Part shown: in pieces, positions 10,335 through 21,425 of the stretch
How the letters are laid out: every line of letters starts with the position of its first letter
Position numbering within the stretch: the stretch's first letter is position 1
Origin: Kitagawia praeruptora
Lineage: Eukaryota; Streptophyta; Magnoliopsida; Apiales; Apiaceae
DNA: 64,000 bases
Direction of reading: 5' to 3'
NCBI GenBank assembly: GCA_037693485.1
Contig: CM075351.1
Span: forward strand, 16,115,001-16,179,000
Notes under the pieces: generated by a model
The model's database searches: none
What the model saw: the letters and a program-made list of their open reading frames with translations, nothing else
Told to the model about the DNA's origin: nothing
Translations under genes and position numbers: made by a program

Positions 10335-11264
10335 ATATATATAGTTCCAAAACAGTTATGAGATTCATGTGGGATTTGTGATGCATTTTGTATAAAAAAT
10401 AAAGACGATAAAATAAGGGTGGGTTTCCCCAAAACTGAAAAGTAGCCTCTGTAAATACGGTGAAAATTAACTAATACCCATTAACATACTCATAACCAGT
10501 GCATAGCAACATCGACGTCCCAATCCAAACTCATTCAGCAGTTTCAAGAGAAATTATATGACACTACGAAACTAACTTATGTATGTCACAATCTTAATTC
10601 CAAACCCGATACTTGCTCAAACTAACAAAGGGGATTCCAACCTAGTTAATAGTAATGGAAATGAGAATTTCATACAAAATGTCTATTTTCAGACATATTT
10701 TGCTTGTCTCTTTTGAACAAAAAAAAAAAATTGTCCTCTTATTTCAAGATTGGTAAACTTTTCCAAAGATTACCCTTACATACAAACAATTTTGTTTTAT
10801 TTAAACACAATTATGAAAGGCAGACAAGGAAACCTATTATCCGACTAACAATTTTTAATTTTTTCAAAATATGCATCTAAAAAGGGATGGAGGGAATAGA
10901 ATTTCTCTTTCATTTTTATTCTCGCGGGTTGGAATCTCATGACCGAAACTGATACCCAAGTACCCATGAATGAATTGAAAAGCCATACATTGCAAATATA
11001 TATAATTACAAGTCAAGGAGTAGAGTTACCTTTGGTTAGAATGCAGAGAAAACTAAAGACAGGCACTGAAGTTAGATTACACTTGTATATATAGAATTCA
11101 CCGGTATTCTTCCGTGTCTACCATCTTGATGAACCAGCTGGCAAAACCCTTTCTACCCTTTTGTGCAGCAAACCCCTTTTTGGGGAAGAATTATTTAAAT
11201 GACTAAAAATCGTAGCCAATCCTGTTGGCGCTTTGAAGGGAAGGATGAACGAATAATTTTAGGG
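10335..11264. other. No recognisable gene
   Basis: AT-rich sequence with A-runs (about 10718) and no open frame with family features. No hairpins or terminal repeats that I could define. Confidence 0.4.
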
Positions 11265-12925
11265 TTTTTTTCAAAAATATATAAGAAAAAGTAAAATTTT
11301 GCCAAAATATTATCATTTTAAAGTTCTATTTGCAAAAATATCATCTTTTGAAAAAAATTGTAAAAAAACGGTATTCAACTACAGATGCACAAAAAGCCCG
11401 AGCCCAAAAATCTGGCCCGGCCCGATCCGGCCCGAGGGCCTTGAACGGTCCCTATATTTTTTGGTAAAGCCCGGCCCGGCAAAAGCCCGGTCTTAGCCCG
11501 GTCTTTTAAAAAGCCCGATCTTCGGCCCGGCCCGATTAAAAGCCCGATTCGGCCCGAAAAAGCCCGAGTAAAATTCGATTATTCTAATATACTTACATAA
11601 ATATTTATGTATTTACACTTCCTACAAATATAAAAATAATTTAAGTACATATATATTTACTATACATGAACGAAAACAAGTTAAGTACACGTGTAATCAA
11701 TTAATATATCATCAAATCAAAAAGTAAATCGATAAATGAAATATTTGTATCGGCAATATAGATTGTTTAACACATGTCTGTCATTATTACATAAAGAACA
11801 TTCTTATACAACATAAAATCTCGATCCGATTTGATCCTGGAAAAAGCCCGATCCGACCCCGCCCGCTTCAGGCCCGAAAAAAAGCCCACCGCGACCCGCT
11901 TCGAGGGCCTAAACGGGCTCACATTTTTCACAGAAGCCCGGCCCGACCCGGTCAAAGTCAAAGCCCGGGCCGGGCTTTGACCAAAAAGCCCGGGCTTTTC
12001 AAAGCCCGGCCCGATGGGCTTTTCGTGCATCTCTATATTCAACTACATTCAACCAGATGCAACTGTTTTGAAAATTTAGTAAAAATACGATTCAACTACT
12101 TGCAACCATGTGCAACCATATATAACTTTTTGCAACCATATACAACTTTACAAAAAAGGTTGCAAACAAGGTTGCTATTCAACCCAACCTACACAAGCAA
12201 CCAAAAAACACACAAAAAAAAAAAAAAAAAAAAAATCTTCCCCAACACCAAAAAACACCAAAAAAGATAATAAATTGTGTTGCAATAACTTTCGCCGACT
12301 CAAACACCACCATCTCCGCTGCTATTCTTCTCATCCGTTCACCTCCATCACCCATCTTCATCGAATCAATTTCATAACCCCAAACATCAACAATCAATCC
12401 CCAAACATCAACAATTACAACTAATTTCACAAAAACAAGACAACCATATGCAATTTAAAAATCAACTACCAGTTCATCTAATCCAATCCCCATACAATAC
12501 ACGCTGGTGAGGATGACGACGATTCCCCCAAATCGATAGGCCTGCTGCCCCGATCTCAACCAAGATAGTAGTCGATGATGATGTGGATATGCTGCCCCGA
12601 TCTCAACCAAGATAGTAGTCGATGATGATGTGGATACGACAAGGAGGGAGGGGAAAGAGTCAACCAGATATGTGAATTGATGGAAGGAGGAGACAGAAGA
12701 AGATGGTGGTTTGGGGAGGAGGATGTCCCAGTAGTTTGGGAAGGTGGAGGTGGAGTCAGGGATCGGAGATGTGACGGAGCAAAAAAAAAATGAAGAGCGG
12801 AATGAGAACGTATTTTTGCAATTGAAAAGTAGTAACCCTGTATTTATGCAATATATTTCAAAAGATTGTATTTATGCAAAACAAAGTATAAAATCAAGTA
12901 TTTTCGGTAAATTCCCCATTATGGG
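11265..12925. mobile_element. Probable Mutator-like non-autonomous element with long inverted ends
   Basis: The left 110 bp ('aaaatattatcattttaaag...tatcatcttttgaaaaa') match the reverse complement of about 12840-12920 ('...caaaagattgtatttatgc'), giving imperfect inverted ends of roughly 100 bp. The interior at 12280-12780 is distinctly less AT-rich and has a 47-bp tandem duplication at 12544-12637 (unit starting GCTGCCCCGATCTCAACC), which looks like captured non-transposon DNA. A hAT-like element is inserted at 11383-12036. The exact ends and TSD are not certain. Confidence 0.45.
11373..12046. mobile_element. hAT-like non-autonomous element rich in GCCCGG motifs
   Basis: Body about 11383-12036. 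The ends are CAGATGCACAAAAAGCCC at the left and, on the other strand, TAGAGATGCACGAAAAGCCC, which resembles the CA-/TA- mismatch at Ac/Ds termini. The direct repeat ATTCAACTAC occurs at 11373-11382 and 12037-12046. Both subterminal regions are packed with AAGCCCGG/GGCCCGAT repeats, as in plant hAT elements with GC-rich subterminal transposase-binding repeats. The centre is AT-rich and non-coding. Confidence 0.65.
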
Positions 12926-14755
12926 AATAAATAATTTGCATTTACATTAGTTATATTTTCGATATTGTAATAAAAATAAATTTAATTGATTAGGTGTTAA
13001 TTGATTCTCATACATCACAACTTCTTTTTTATTATGTTTAGTTAAATTTGTATTTTTAGAATGAAATTTTAAGTTCTCTTTCATTTACATTATAAATATA
13101 GTATAAGTGAAAATATAATAAATAAAATAATATTTTAATATATATAATCAAAACATTTCAAGTTACGCTAAAATAATACTTTTCGAAATGAGCAGTAGTT
13201 AATTAACGATGATCATCGAAAATTATGTTTGCAAATATTTCTAAATGCAAAATTAAATCTAAATTAATATGTTGTTGGCGGGAATCGAACCTTCAATTTT
13301 TTTTAACATCTTTTAGTATCAATTTTAAATTAAAATGTTGTTTACAGGATTCGAACCTTAAACCTCTGTGCATAACAACTATTTGAGCTACCAATATTAC
13401 GGTTATGAATGAAAAGGATAACAAAAACTAAACTACAAAATATACCTCTTTTGCTTATTATAGTATACCAACTTATAGCCCGTGCTTTGCACGGGTTACT
13501 TTTAATTTTTTGTAATGTAATATAATATTATAAATATTAATTTTAATATGTTATTGAAAGAATTTAAAACTTACATCTTTGTATATAATAATTTTAAGTA
13601 TTAAATATAAATTAATATGTTATTGAAAAATAAAAAAAATTATCAACTAACCAAACAAATTCAATATATCGTGCTCTTGTAGTAACATATAATTGTTAGA
13701 TTTTATGGTTATTACACTTAGCTTATTTGTAAAGACAACTTAAAATGTGCATTTTCAGTTTGGAAGTTTAAATTTTGGTTTTTTTTAATTCTTTTCTAGT
13801 AAAACATGGAATAATAAATTTTAGTTTTCTTTTATTCTTAAAATAAGAAATATGAAAATGAGTATCACCTATCTTTTTTTTTTAATTTGACTAACTTGTG
13901 AAAATAAGCTACTGTCCATAAAATTGGAATCAAGTGTGTAATATATAAACACATAATCACATGTTATATATGTGTCCTTGTAATTCAGATTTTGGGTTAA
14001 ATAACATAAAATTCATTTTTCTTTAACAGTGACTATATTTTTCCTACATATATAAGAAGAAATAGCTTATGTAGACCTGACAAATCGTTTTGTACATTCA
14101 TGTCATATACTTTAGGGTCTTGAACGAAAATGCACGATATTAAATAGTGTACCCGAAATTAGAACACAAAATGACACTAAATTACACAAATTTTTTCGTG
14201 TACACGAAATGAAATGAAATACGCGAATATAAAAAATATAACAATTATATGAAATATTACTATGTATCCAAGTTATGTAAATATAAAATTATATGTCTTA
14301 GAACAACATTGATATGTTACAAAACAAAACTAAGTGGGTGTTTGAGGTATCTTAAAAAGAGTAGATTATGGCTTAAAAGTATAAATGTCATATAAATGAT
14401 AAGTAAATCAGATCTTATAAGTTAGTAGAGTGTTTAGTAAATTAGAACTTATAAATCAGTAGAGTGTTGGTAAATCAGAACTTATATGTTAACTTTTTTT
14501 ATTATTTTCAAAATATATATTTTTTAATATATATCAATAAATATCAATGGATAGATCTCGATTAGTAAAGAAATTTGATATATACATATCAATTTTCTAA
14601 TGAACGGATCAAAAGATATACGGTTTTGAAGATTTGAAGGATATTATATATTGACTGTATCGAGAAATAAGAATAAGCTGAGAGTTGAATGTTAAGGATA
14701 CTCAACATTCAACTTATTAACATATAAGTTATAAGTTGAGCTAAAACTTAAATAG
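12926..14755. other. No gene; AT-rich DNA with tRNA-like and Helitron-like debris
   Basis: At 13265-13420 two tandem units each carry a reverse box-B-like segment (GGGAATCGAACCTT at about 13279; GGATTCGAACCTT at about 13348). The second also has GAGCTACCA, a reverse box A. At 13483-13499 lies the hairpin CCCGTGCTTTGCACGGG, of the kind found just inside Helitron 3' ends, but no CTAG terminus is adjacent. At 14340-14750 there are repeated 'agtagagtgtt...aacttataa' units of MITE type. The CopA insertion starts at 14756. Confidence 0.4.
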
Positions 14756-14861
14756 TGAAAGGCATATGATGTAGCCTATTTGTATTTAGAGGATACAACT
14801 CAACTTAAACAAGATTGTATTAGTAAATAGTATATAAGCTGTCACAAGGAATCTCAGATTG

Positions 14862-17800
14862 TATTATGTAACGACCCGAAAATTTCGTGTAATTTATTAT
14901 ATTAAAAAATATTTTTAGTTGATTTTAATGTGTATTAGTTTATTTTTAATGCATTTAAACGCGTTATGATTTTTATTAAATAGGGAAATTATCCCATACG
15001 TGTTATGTGACTTCTGTGTATCATAGAATATTTTATTCTATTTTTCTGTAATTTTTATATTTTTAGAATACAGTTATTTTACATTTTTATTTTCGGACCC
15101 AGCCCCTATATTGAATTCGAGACCCTGTTTTTCATAAAATTATTTTTATATAATAATGGGATGTTCAAAAATGTATTATGTTGTAATTTTTGTAAAATTC
15201 ATAATTTTTGGGGAATTTTGGCATTTATATTATATTTGTTTAAAAATAAAATTTTTACATTTTTATACCATAAAAATTATTTTTAAGGCTTAATAATTTT
15301 AATTAGGGGTTAAAAATATTTTTGGGGTATTAATTTTCGATTAATATAAATAGGAATCAGAATTTTTTTTTATTTATTAAAAATTCATATAAATCAGATT
15401 TTATATAAATAAATATAAGAATATATTTTCTCTCTCCTGTTCTTGAGGATCAAATCCAAATTTGAAGGTGTTATTGATATCGGATTTTGTTGTTCTTATA
15501 CTCGAATCAAAGCTCTTGACCTCTAGTTTTTGTATCTGCAATCAATTTCAACAGAGGATAATATTCTGATTTTATATGATTTTTTCTTTAATCTGCAGAA
15601 ATTAGGGTTCATGTTAGAATTATGGTTTTTCATTTCTGAGATTTTCCAGATGTTTTGATGATGTTCATAGCTTCATATGGATGCCAGGAGTTCATATACA
15701 TGATCAATTTCATCATTGAATCCATAGTTTGTTCAATTCGAAAATTAGGGTTCTTGAGCATAATTTGGGGCTTTTTGATTGAGTGATTTTCCGGTTGTTT
15801 TGATGAGTCCAATAGTTTTATATGATCATTTGTAGTCGATTTATGTGGTCAATTGCATCATTATAATGCCGGATTGTGATATTCGAGTTTGTAAGTTTAT
15901 GTTCATTTTTCAAATCGTTCGTCCGTTGTGTGTGATGATTGTTCGTTTTATAGGTGTTAGGGGTTATATTATACGTGTTTATAGCTTCATTTTGGGATAT
16001 AGAACACTCGATTTGGTGTCCGATTTGTTGAAAAACGAATATTGGCCGGAAAATTTTCTTGAGCTCGCCGGATTTTGTAATTGGTGGGTTGTTTTGGTCG
16101 GATTTTGTGATGTTATTGTTGTGTGGTTATTGCCCGGTTGATTGGCAACGATTTGGTGTTGTTTTGGTGTCCAAAGGAGGCTCACCGGAGCGTTTTTCAG
16201 TGTTCGCCGGAAAGGTATCCGGTCACCGGATTCTGGAAAACCTCCATTGTTGGAGGTGGTGTTCTTCAAGCATTCACACGAAGAACAGTGAAGATGGTGA
16301 TGAATAGTAACCGTTTGATCTTAAAAATCTGAAAACATTTTCTGAAAAATGTTTTTGGGTCATATTTTTATAAAAAAATTCTAAAATTCAGATTTTTTTT
16401 ATGTATTATTATTTTAATTTCTAAAAATTTAATTTAATTAGTTAATTATTTTTAAATAATAATTTAATTGATTTAATTAATTGATTAATTCATTTTAATT
16501 GATTAATTATATTAATTAATTATTATTTATTTAAATATATAATTGACTTCATTGAATTTAAATCTTTTTATTATAAAAGATTTATTATTTTTATGAGTTG
16601 ATTGATAAATAATTAATTTGAATAATCAATTAGTTTAATTATTAATTGAATTATTCTTATTAATTACGTATTAATTAAACCGTTTATCCGTTTTCAACTA
16701 GAAAAGTATTTTTGGAATTAGAAAAATGACCCGGTTCTTATAAAAATAGTTTTAAGTTACAATTCAACATTTAAATTTGGGTCGACTTTTTACCAAACCT
16801 TTTTATTGAGTCGGTTATATCCGATAATTAGGGTTTTGACCGTTTTCTTTTTTAAAAATATTAAATAAAATCTTTTCATGATCTGATCAAACGTGCTATG
16901 TGATTATGTGAATTGCGTGTTATTATTCTTTGATTATCTATTAGTGATTTGTAAATATTCTATGAATAATTTGAGTGCTCTTTTATTTGTGAGCCGTATA
17001 TGCTATGTGTTAATTGGTTATGTGACAGGTATATATGTATTTAATTCGAGGATTAATGATTATCTCTAGAGTTAATTATTGTCTTGAGGATTAATGACTT
17101 ATTTCGAGGATTAATTGTTATCTCGAGGATTAATTGATTTTCATGTTTCTTTGTTGAGGAATAAGATAAATGTTTTGAGGATTATTTATAGATTGAGTTG
17201 GACTAAGTTGAATGCATAAATGTTTAATTCAAGGATTAATTGGTAAGTAGTGATTTAGGTTGTCAGCAGAGATAAGAAGATTTAATGAAGAGGGATTGGA
17301 GATGGATGTAATATTCTTTGTGGGTTATGAAGAAGGTTGGAGATGGAGGCAGTATTGTTTGTGGATTGTAATAAAGAAGGTTGGAGATGAAAGTATTGTT
17401 TGTGGAATTGCTGGTTTACTTGTGAGGTGTTTTAACACCGGGAAAACGTCTATGTTCAAAGGGGACATTTTCAATTATTTTCTTCGGAGAGAGATATTGG
17501 TAAGCATGGTTAATACGTTTAACTTGAGTTTGTAAGCGTTTATAAAATATCAGAATCTCGTCTAGAGGCTGAAGTATTGTCTGGGGTGTGACTATAGAAG
17601 TAGACGCGCAGGCTCGATGTCAACGGATCAGACTCGTGGCAATCACAAGAGCGTCAAACCAGCGAATGATCAACAGAGGATATGATGACGTAAGATAGAA
17701 GAAGAAGGTAGACGGGTTACCTCGACTTTGCGCAATAGCTAAGGACCAGAGGCAAGTATTTTCTTAATCATCCTAAACACTTTTTATTTTATGTTTCATT

Positions 17801-18978
17801 GATTCATATCATGACGAATAGCTATTGTTCAGAGCTATTCGTGATTCTTAAATATTTTTGTGCGAATACAGTTGCTTGATATTGGTACCTTTGATGTGGG
17901 GAATTGTTTAAGATAAACTCTTCATATCCTTATTATCGTAGTAAATAATATGGATGTGAACTGTATGTGAAACTAAGCATTTCCTGTTGAATTCGGAAAT
18001 TGCTCTATTGGATTGGAAAATGATAAAGCATAGGAGGCCATGATTGCTATCATGGTCCAGCAAAATATTAAATGATAAAGCGTAGGAGGCCATGGTTGCT
18101 ACCATGGTCCAGCAATATTTAAGGAGGATATGGTAACCATTCCATCTTCCTATAGGCTAACATTACTTGCCTATTTTGGTGCCACAGAAATCCTTGTTAT
18201 ACCTACGGGTATAGGAATGTACCGGTAGTTATAAAGGGGTCCCATTGCTTAAGAACCTGATCAGGGGGCAATGGTGTTCAGTTATATATATATATCCAAT
18301 CCATATCGCCCGAATGGCTATTATATATTGCGAGTTGGCAGATGATTCATTTTTATGACATGCCAAATGATTTCAGTTATGATGTGAATTATATCACAGT
18401 TGTTGATTCAGTTTCTCTATATATTGTTTTACATTTCAGTTGATTTTTATGCCCCACTTATCCTGGTTTTATATCAAAATTTTTATACGCTTGCTGAGCA
18501 TTTCTTTCGCTCATACTTGCTGTTGTTAATTCTAACATTTCAGTAAGGTAGTTTGGCGAGACTTATCCACATGGTTCAGAAAGAGAAGAAGCGTGATGCT
18601 ATTTCGAAGATGATTTGGCTCAGGATGTCTGGATTTAGAGTAAGATCTATTTTATATAATTGAGTTCTAATATTTATTATTATTATGTAATGGTCTAGTT
18701 AGCCTGGCGTACTTCTTATCGAAGTTATACCAGTGGTTTAAGATTTGATCAAAGAGAATGTGGTAAAGAAAGAATGCTTTTTATTTAACGGAATTTGGAT
18801 TCTTGTTTCTAGCCCTATAACCTTAAAAGATCTTGGTATGTTTGGGGTCACAGATGTGTTATTTGCAGTGTTGGACAATCACAAGGGAATGATTATTATT
18901 AAGCAGATGTTTTATTTTGAGGATTTTCGCGTGACAACCAAATCTTCTGACCCCGGATTTGGGGGGTGTCACATATTA
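14862..18978 (+). mobile_element. Ty3/gypsy solo LTR, 4107 bp, TSD TATTA
   Basis: It starts TGTAACGACCCGAAAATTTC at 14867 and ends GGTGTCACA at 18973, flanked by TATTA at 14862-14866 and 18974-18978. The 3' LTR of CopA shows the unoccupied site with a single TATTA at 50238-50242. There is no PBS, gag or pol inside, so this is a solo LTR left by LTR-LTR recombination. It contains GAGGATTAAT repeats (17048-17134) and two tandem 'gcgtaggaggccatg...ccatggtccagca' units (about 18025-18115). The open frames in it show no protein family. Confidence 0.9.
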
Positions 18979-19677
18979 TCTGTCAGAAGAAAAAGATCAA
19001 GGTCAATCTACAGACTTGAGGAATTACTACATTGAAAGAAGCTCAGTCATCTGATCAAGCCTCAATGGAGTATTCGTTAAAAAGTGGATTCATTTAAAGT
19101 GACAGAGATTTCAACAGTGACAGAGTCAGTACAGAAGAATTGAAGAGAGATGAGAAGAGAAAAGGAACCAGATTTTAAAGTCAATATATGATAAACAGTC
19201 ATTGCGGTTAGTCACTCATGAACCAGACAATACATCGAGTGTCAACATTTAACAGTGGTTGTTCATCATTAAATTCAGTGGTTCAAGATATCAAGACTGG
19301 TATAAGAGAAAATCATTGTGCAAGCATCAAGAATGATAAATTCATTAACCACAAGGATTTTACTATCAAGTGGACTGGCTGTGAGGAAAAAGATTTATCA
19401 CAAAGAAATGCAGAGTGATATATTCTTAAAGCTGGAACCCCGGTTGGAATTGATATATTATTTGTTAAGCAAAAGGAGTCCGGTTCCAGACGCTCAGGTA
19501 ACCACAGCTGAGAGCTTAAGGATTTATTTATATTAATAAATATTTTATTTATTTAGAAAATTATATTTATAAATATCTAATATTATTAGTAATATTATCT
19601 AAAGATTATAAGCTGTACGGGTTAAAAAGCATTTCTACGAAGCCCGTCCTAATAGGACAAAATAAGACCCGGTTGAA

Positions 19678-21010
19678 AATGAATTGCACAGCAGGTCATT
19701 TTGCTTTGGTTAATTAACAATTATTATTATTATTATATATAAACGTGGAAAATGTTAAAAAATTACAAAAAATTAGTGGGAAGCCGAGATACAATCTGGG
19801 CCCCAACTCCTCTAGCTATAGCAAAACCCATCCTGGTAAAGATATGAGCGGCAGCACGAGCCCCAATATCTTGAGTTGTAGAAAACCTCTGAACCCGCTT
19901 CAGCAGCGCAACAGCATCCTTATCGAGCTCCCCCAGAGAAGAAAAGGAGAAAGGAAGAAAACCATAACCAAATTCCCGGTAACGTGCCTCGTACTTGACC
20001 CGCTTTCGATTAGCTGCATCAGTCACAACCCGTCCCGGAACAAATCCAGACAATCCAGTTTATGTCAAAGGAGAAGATCCTGTCAAGTCAACACACACGT
20101 CACAACCCCGATCCCAAGAATATAGTAACACATCTGCAGGTCGTAGAGCTCCGTCGTTCCCTCTAGACAGTCCAATATCAACCTCTTTCCTTGCCGAAAT
20201 CCCAGACCGATAACAAACATCAACAAGAGTATCCCGAACAACATTATGTCGATGTTTAATACCCACAATACCAGCACACGACACCGCATGATCACCGAAG
20301 ATATCCCCCGCAAAAACCCTGGAGCATGCAGAACATGGTGTCGAAATAGAGAACAAAGGAACACCTAACCGATAACACAACACACAACTGTAAGTCTTAG
20401 CATTCATCGTCTGTCCCAGGCCCGATATGGGGACCGCCCGATGCCAGGCAGAGGTGTGATCTCCCTGCTGCGATTTCCACAAAGCCAATTGTCGAGGAGA
20501 TAAAGAAAAGGTGGATTCTACAGATGCAGTAACCTTTGTGAAATATATATCTGCCAGCTTCTTCATGAGTTTAGGGGCAGCGACCTCACTAGGATTACTC
20601 AAAATGTCAGACTAGACTCAACGCATCCTCAAAAGCACGACCAAGACCAACAGTACCAACATCCCGTAGAAGCTTTGTCTGCAAACCAACAGACTGCAAT
20701 CGAGAAGCAAGAAAAGCATAATGACGAACATCATCTGCAGAATAAACACCAAGCCCTCCAAACGAAAAAGGTAAGGTGGCAAGCCGCCACTGCCAATCAC
20801 CAAACCCAGGTCCCGAAGCAGCAACAATACGTTTCAAGAAAGATCGAAGAGCCTCGTCGAATGTGCGCTGAGCCACCTCAAAAATACATGGAGGACAAGT
20901 ACGCAGACTAAAGTAGAGTTTAGAAATTTTGGTACATGCCCTAAGTAACAATAACTCACACTGAGGATCATCAAGCTAATGGTGTCGGACTGTCGGCAGA
21001 ATGAATTGCA
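19678..21010 (-). mobile_element. 1.3-kb insert carrying an RT-family C-terminal fragment
   Basis: The insert spans 19689-20999, flanked by the 11-bp direct repeat AATGAATTGCA (19678-19688 and 21000-21010). The minus-strand coding remnant fills 20951-19763. Its downstream side (plus 19720-19740) is an ATT-repeat stretch, which might be a LINE-type 3' tail, but no poly-A abuts the TSD. The corresponding place in the other CopA LTR (about 50968) keeps only the last bases, GTCGGCAG, next to one AATGAATTGCA, so most of the insert may have been deleted there. Confidence 0.55.
19763..20951 (-). pseudogene. Plant non-LTR-type RT protein, C-terminal part with zinc/nuclease-like domain
   Basis: Three minus-strand open pieces in order: 20951-20607, 20602-20060 and 20053-19763. 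The first has GDWQWRLATLPFSFGGLGVY, the post-RT segment of a widespread plant reverse-transcriptase-like family. The second has CSACSR...FGDHAVSCAG..HRHNVVRD, a Cys/His cluster, followed by RPADVLLYSW...VCVDLTG. This resembles the zinc-binding plus restriction-like endonuclease end of R2-type elements; that comparison is an inference. The third ends GARAAAHIFTRMGFAIARGV. Stops between the pieces and the absence of the RT catalytic domain make it a pseudogene. Confidence 0.6.
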
Positions 21011-21425
21011 AAAGAATTAAACTGAAGACTAGTACATGAGCTGTTGAATTGTTTTATTAACAAATGATTTGAAAAAACAAACAAGAGTACGAGAGTTGGC
21101 TGGTGTGCAGGATGTTGTCGGCAAAGCAGATCACTCTCCTATATGCGCGTGCAGTTAACGCGCCAGAAAGAAACATCAAAACAGTCTGCGCGTGCCTTAC
21201 ACTTCCTGCCCCTGCAAGTGATCTTTTCAGCTGCAGTATGTTACAGTTTGTTCAACAAAAATTGTATTATTATTACTCTTCATTTTGGAGTAATAACACC
21301 AGTAATACTAGATTTATTCAAGAGTAATGCCCGCTTCTTCAAGAGTAATATCAGCCTTGACACACAAGTAATAATGGAGAGAGTCATAGCAGATTTATTT
21401 CATTATTACTCCTTTGGTTATAAAA

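Noticed and set aside
13470..13500. Second Helitron terminus at the CCCGTGC...GCACGGG hairpin
   Set aside because: The CTRR end expected next to it is not present and no matching 5' end was found to the right.
19218..19536. Short frames duplicated at 50482-50776 that might look conserved
   Set aside because: They are the same LTR sequence in two copies, so similarity reflects LTR identity and not protein conservation.
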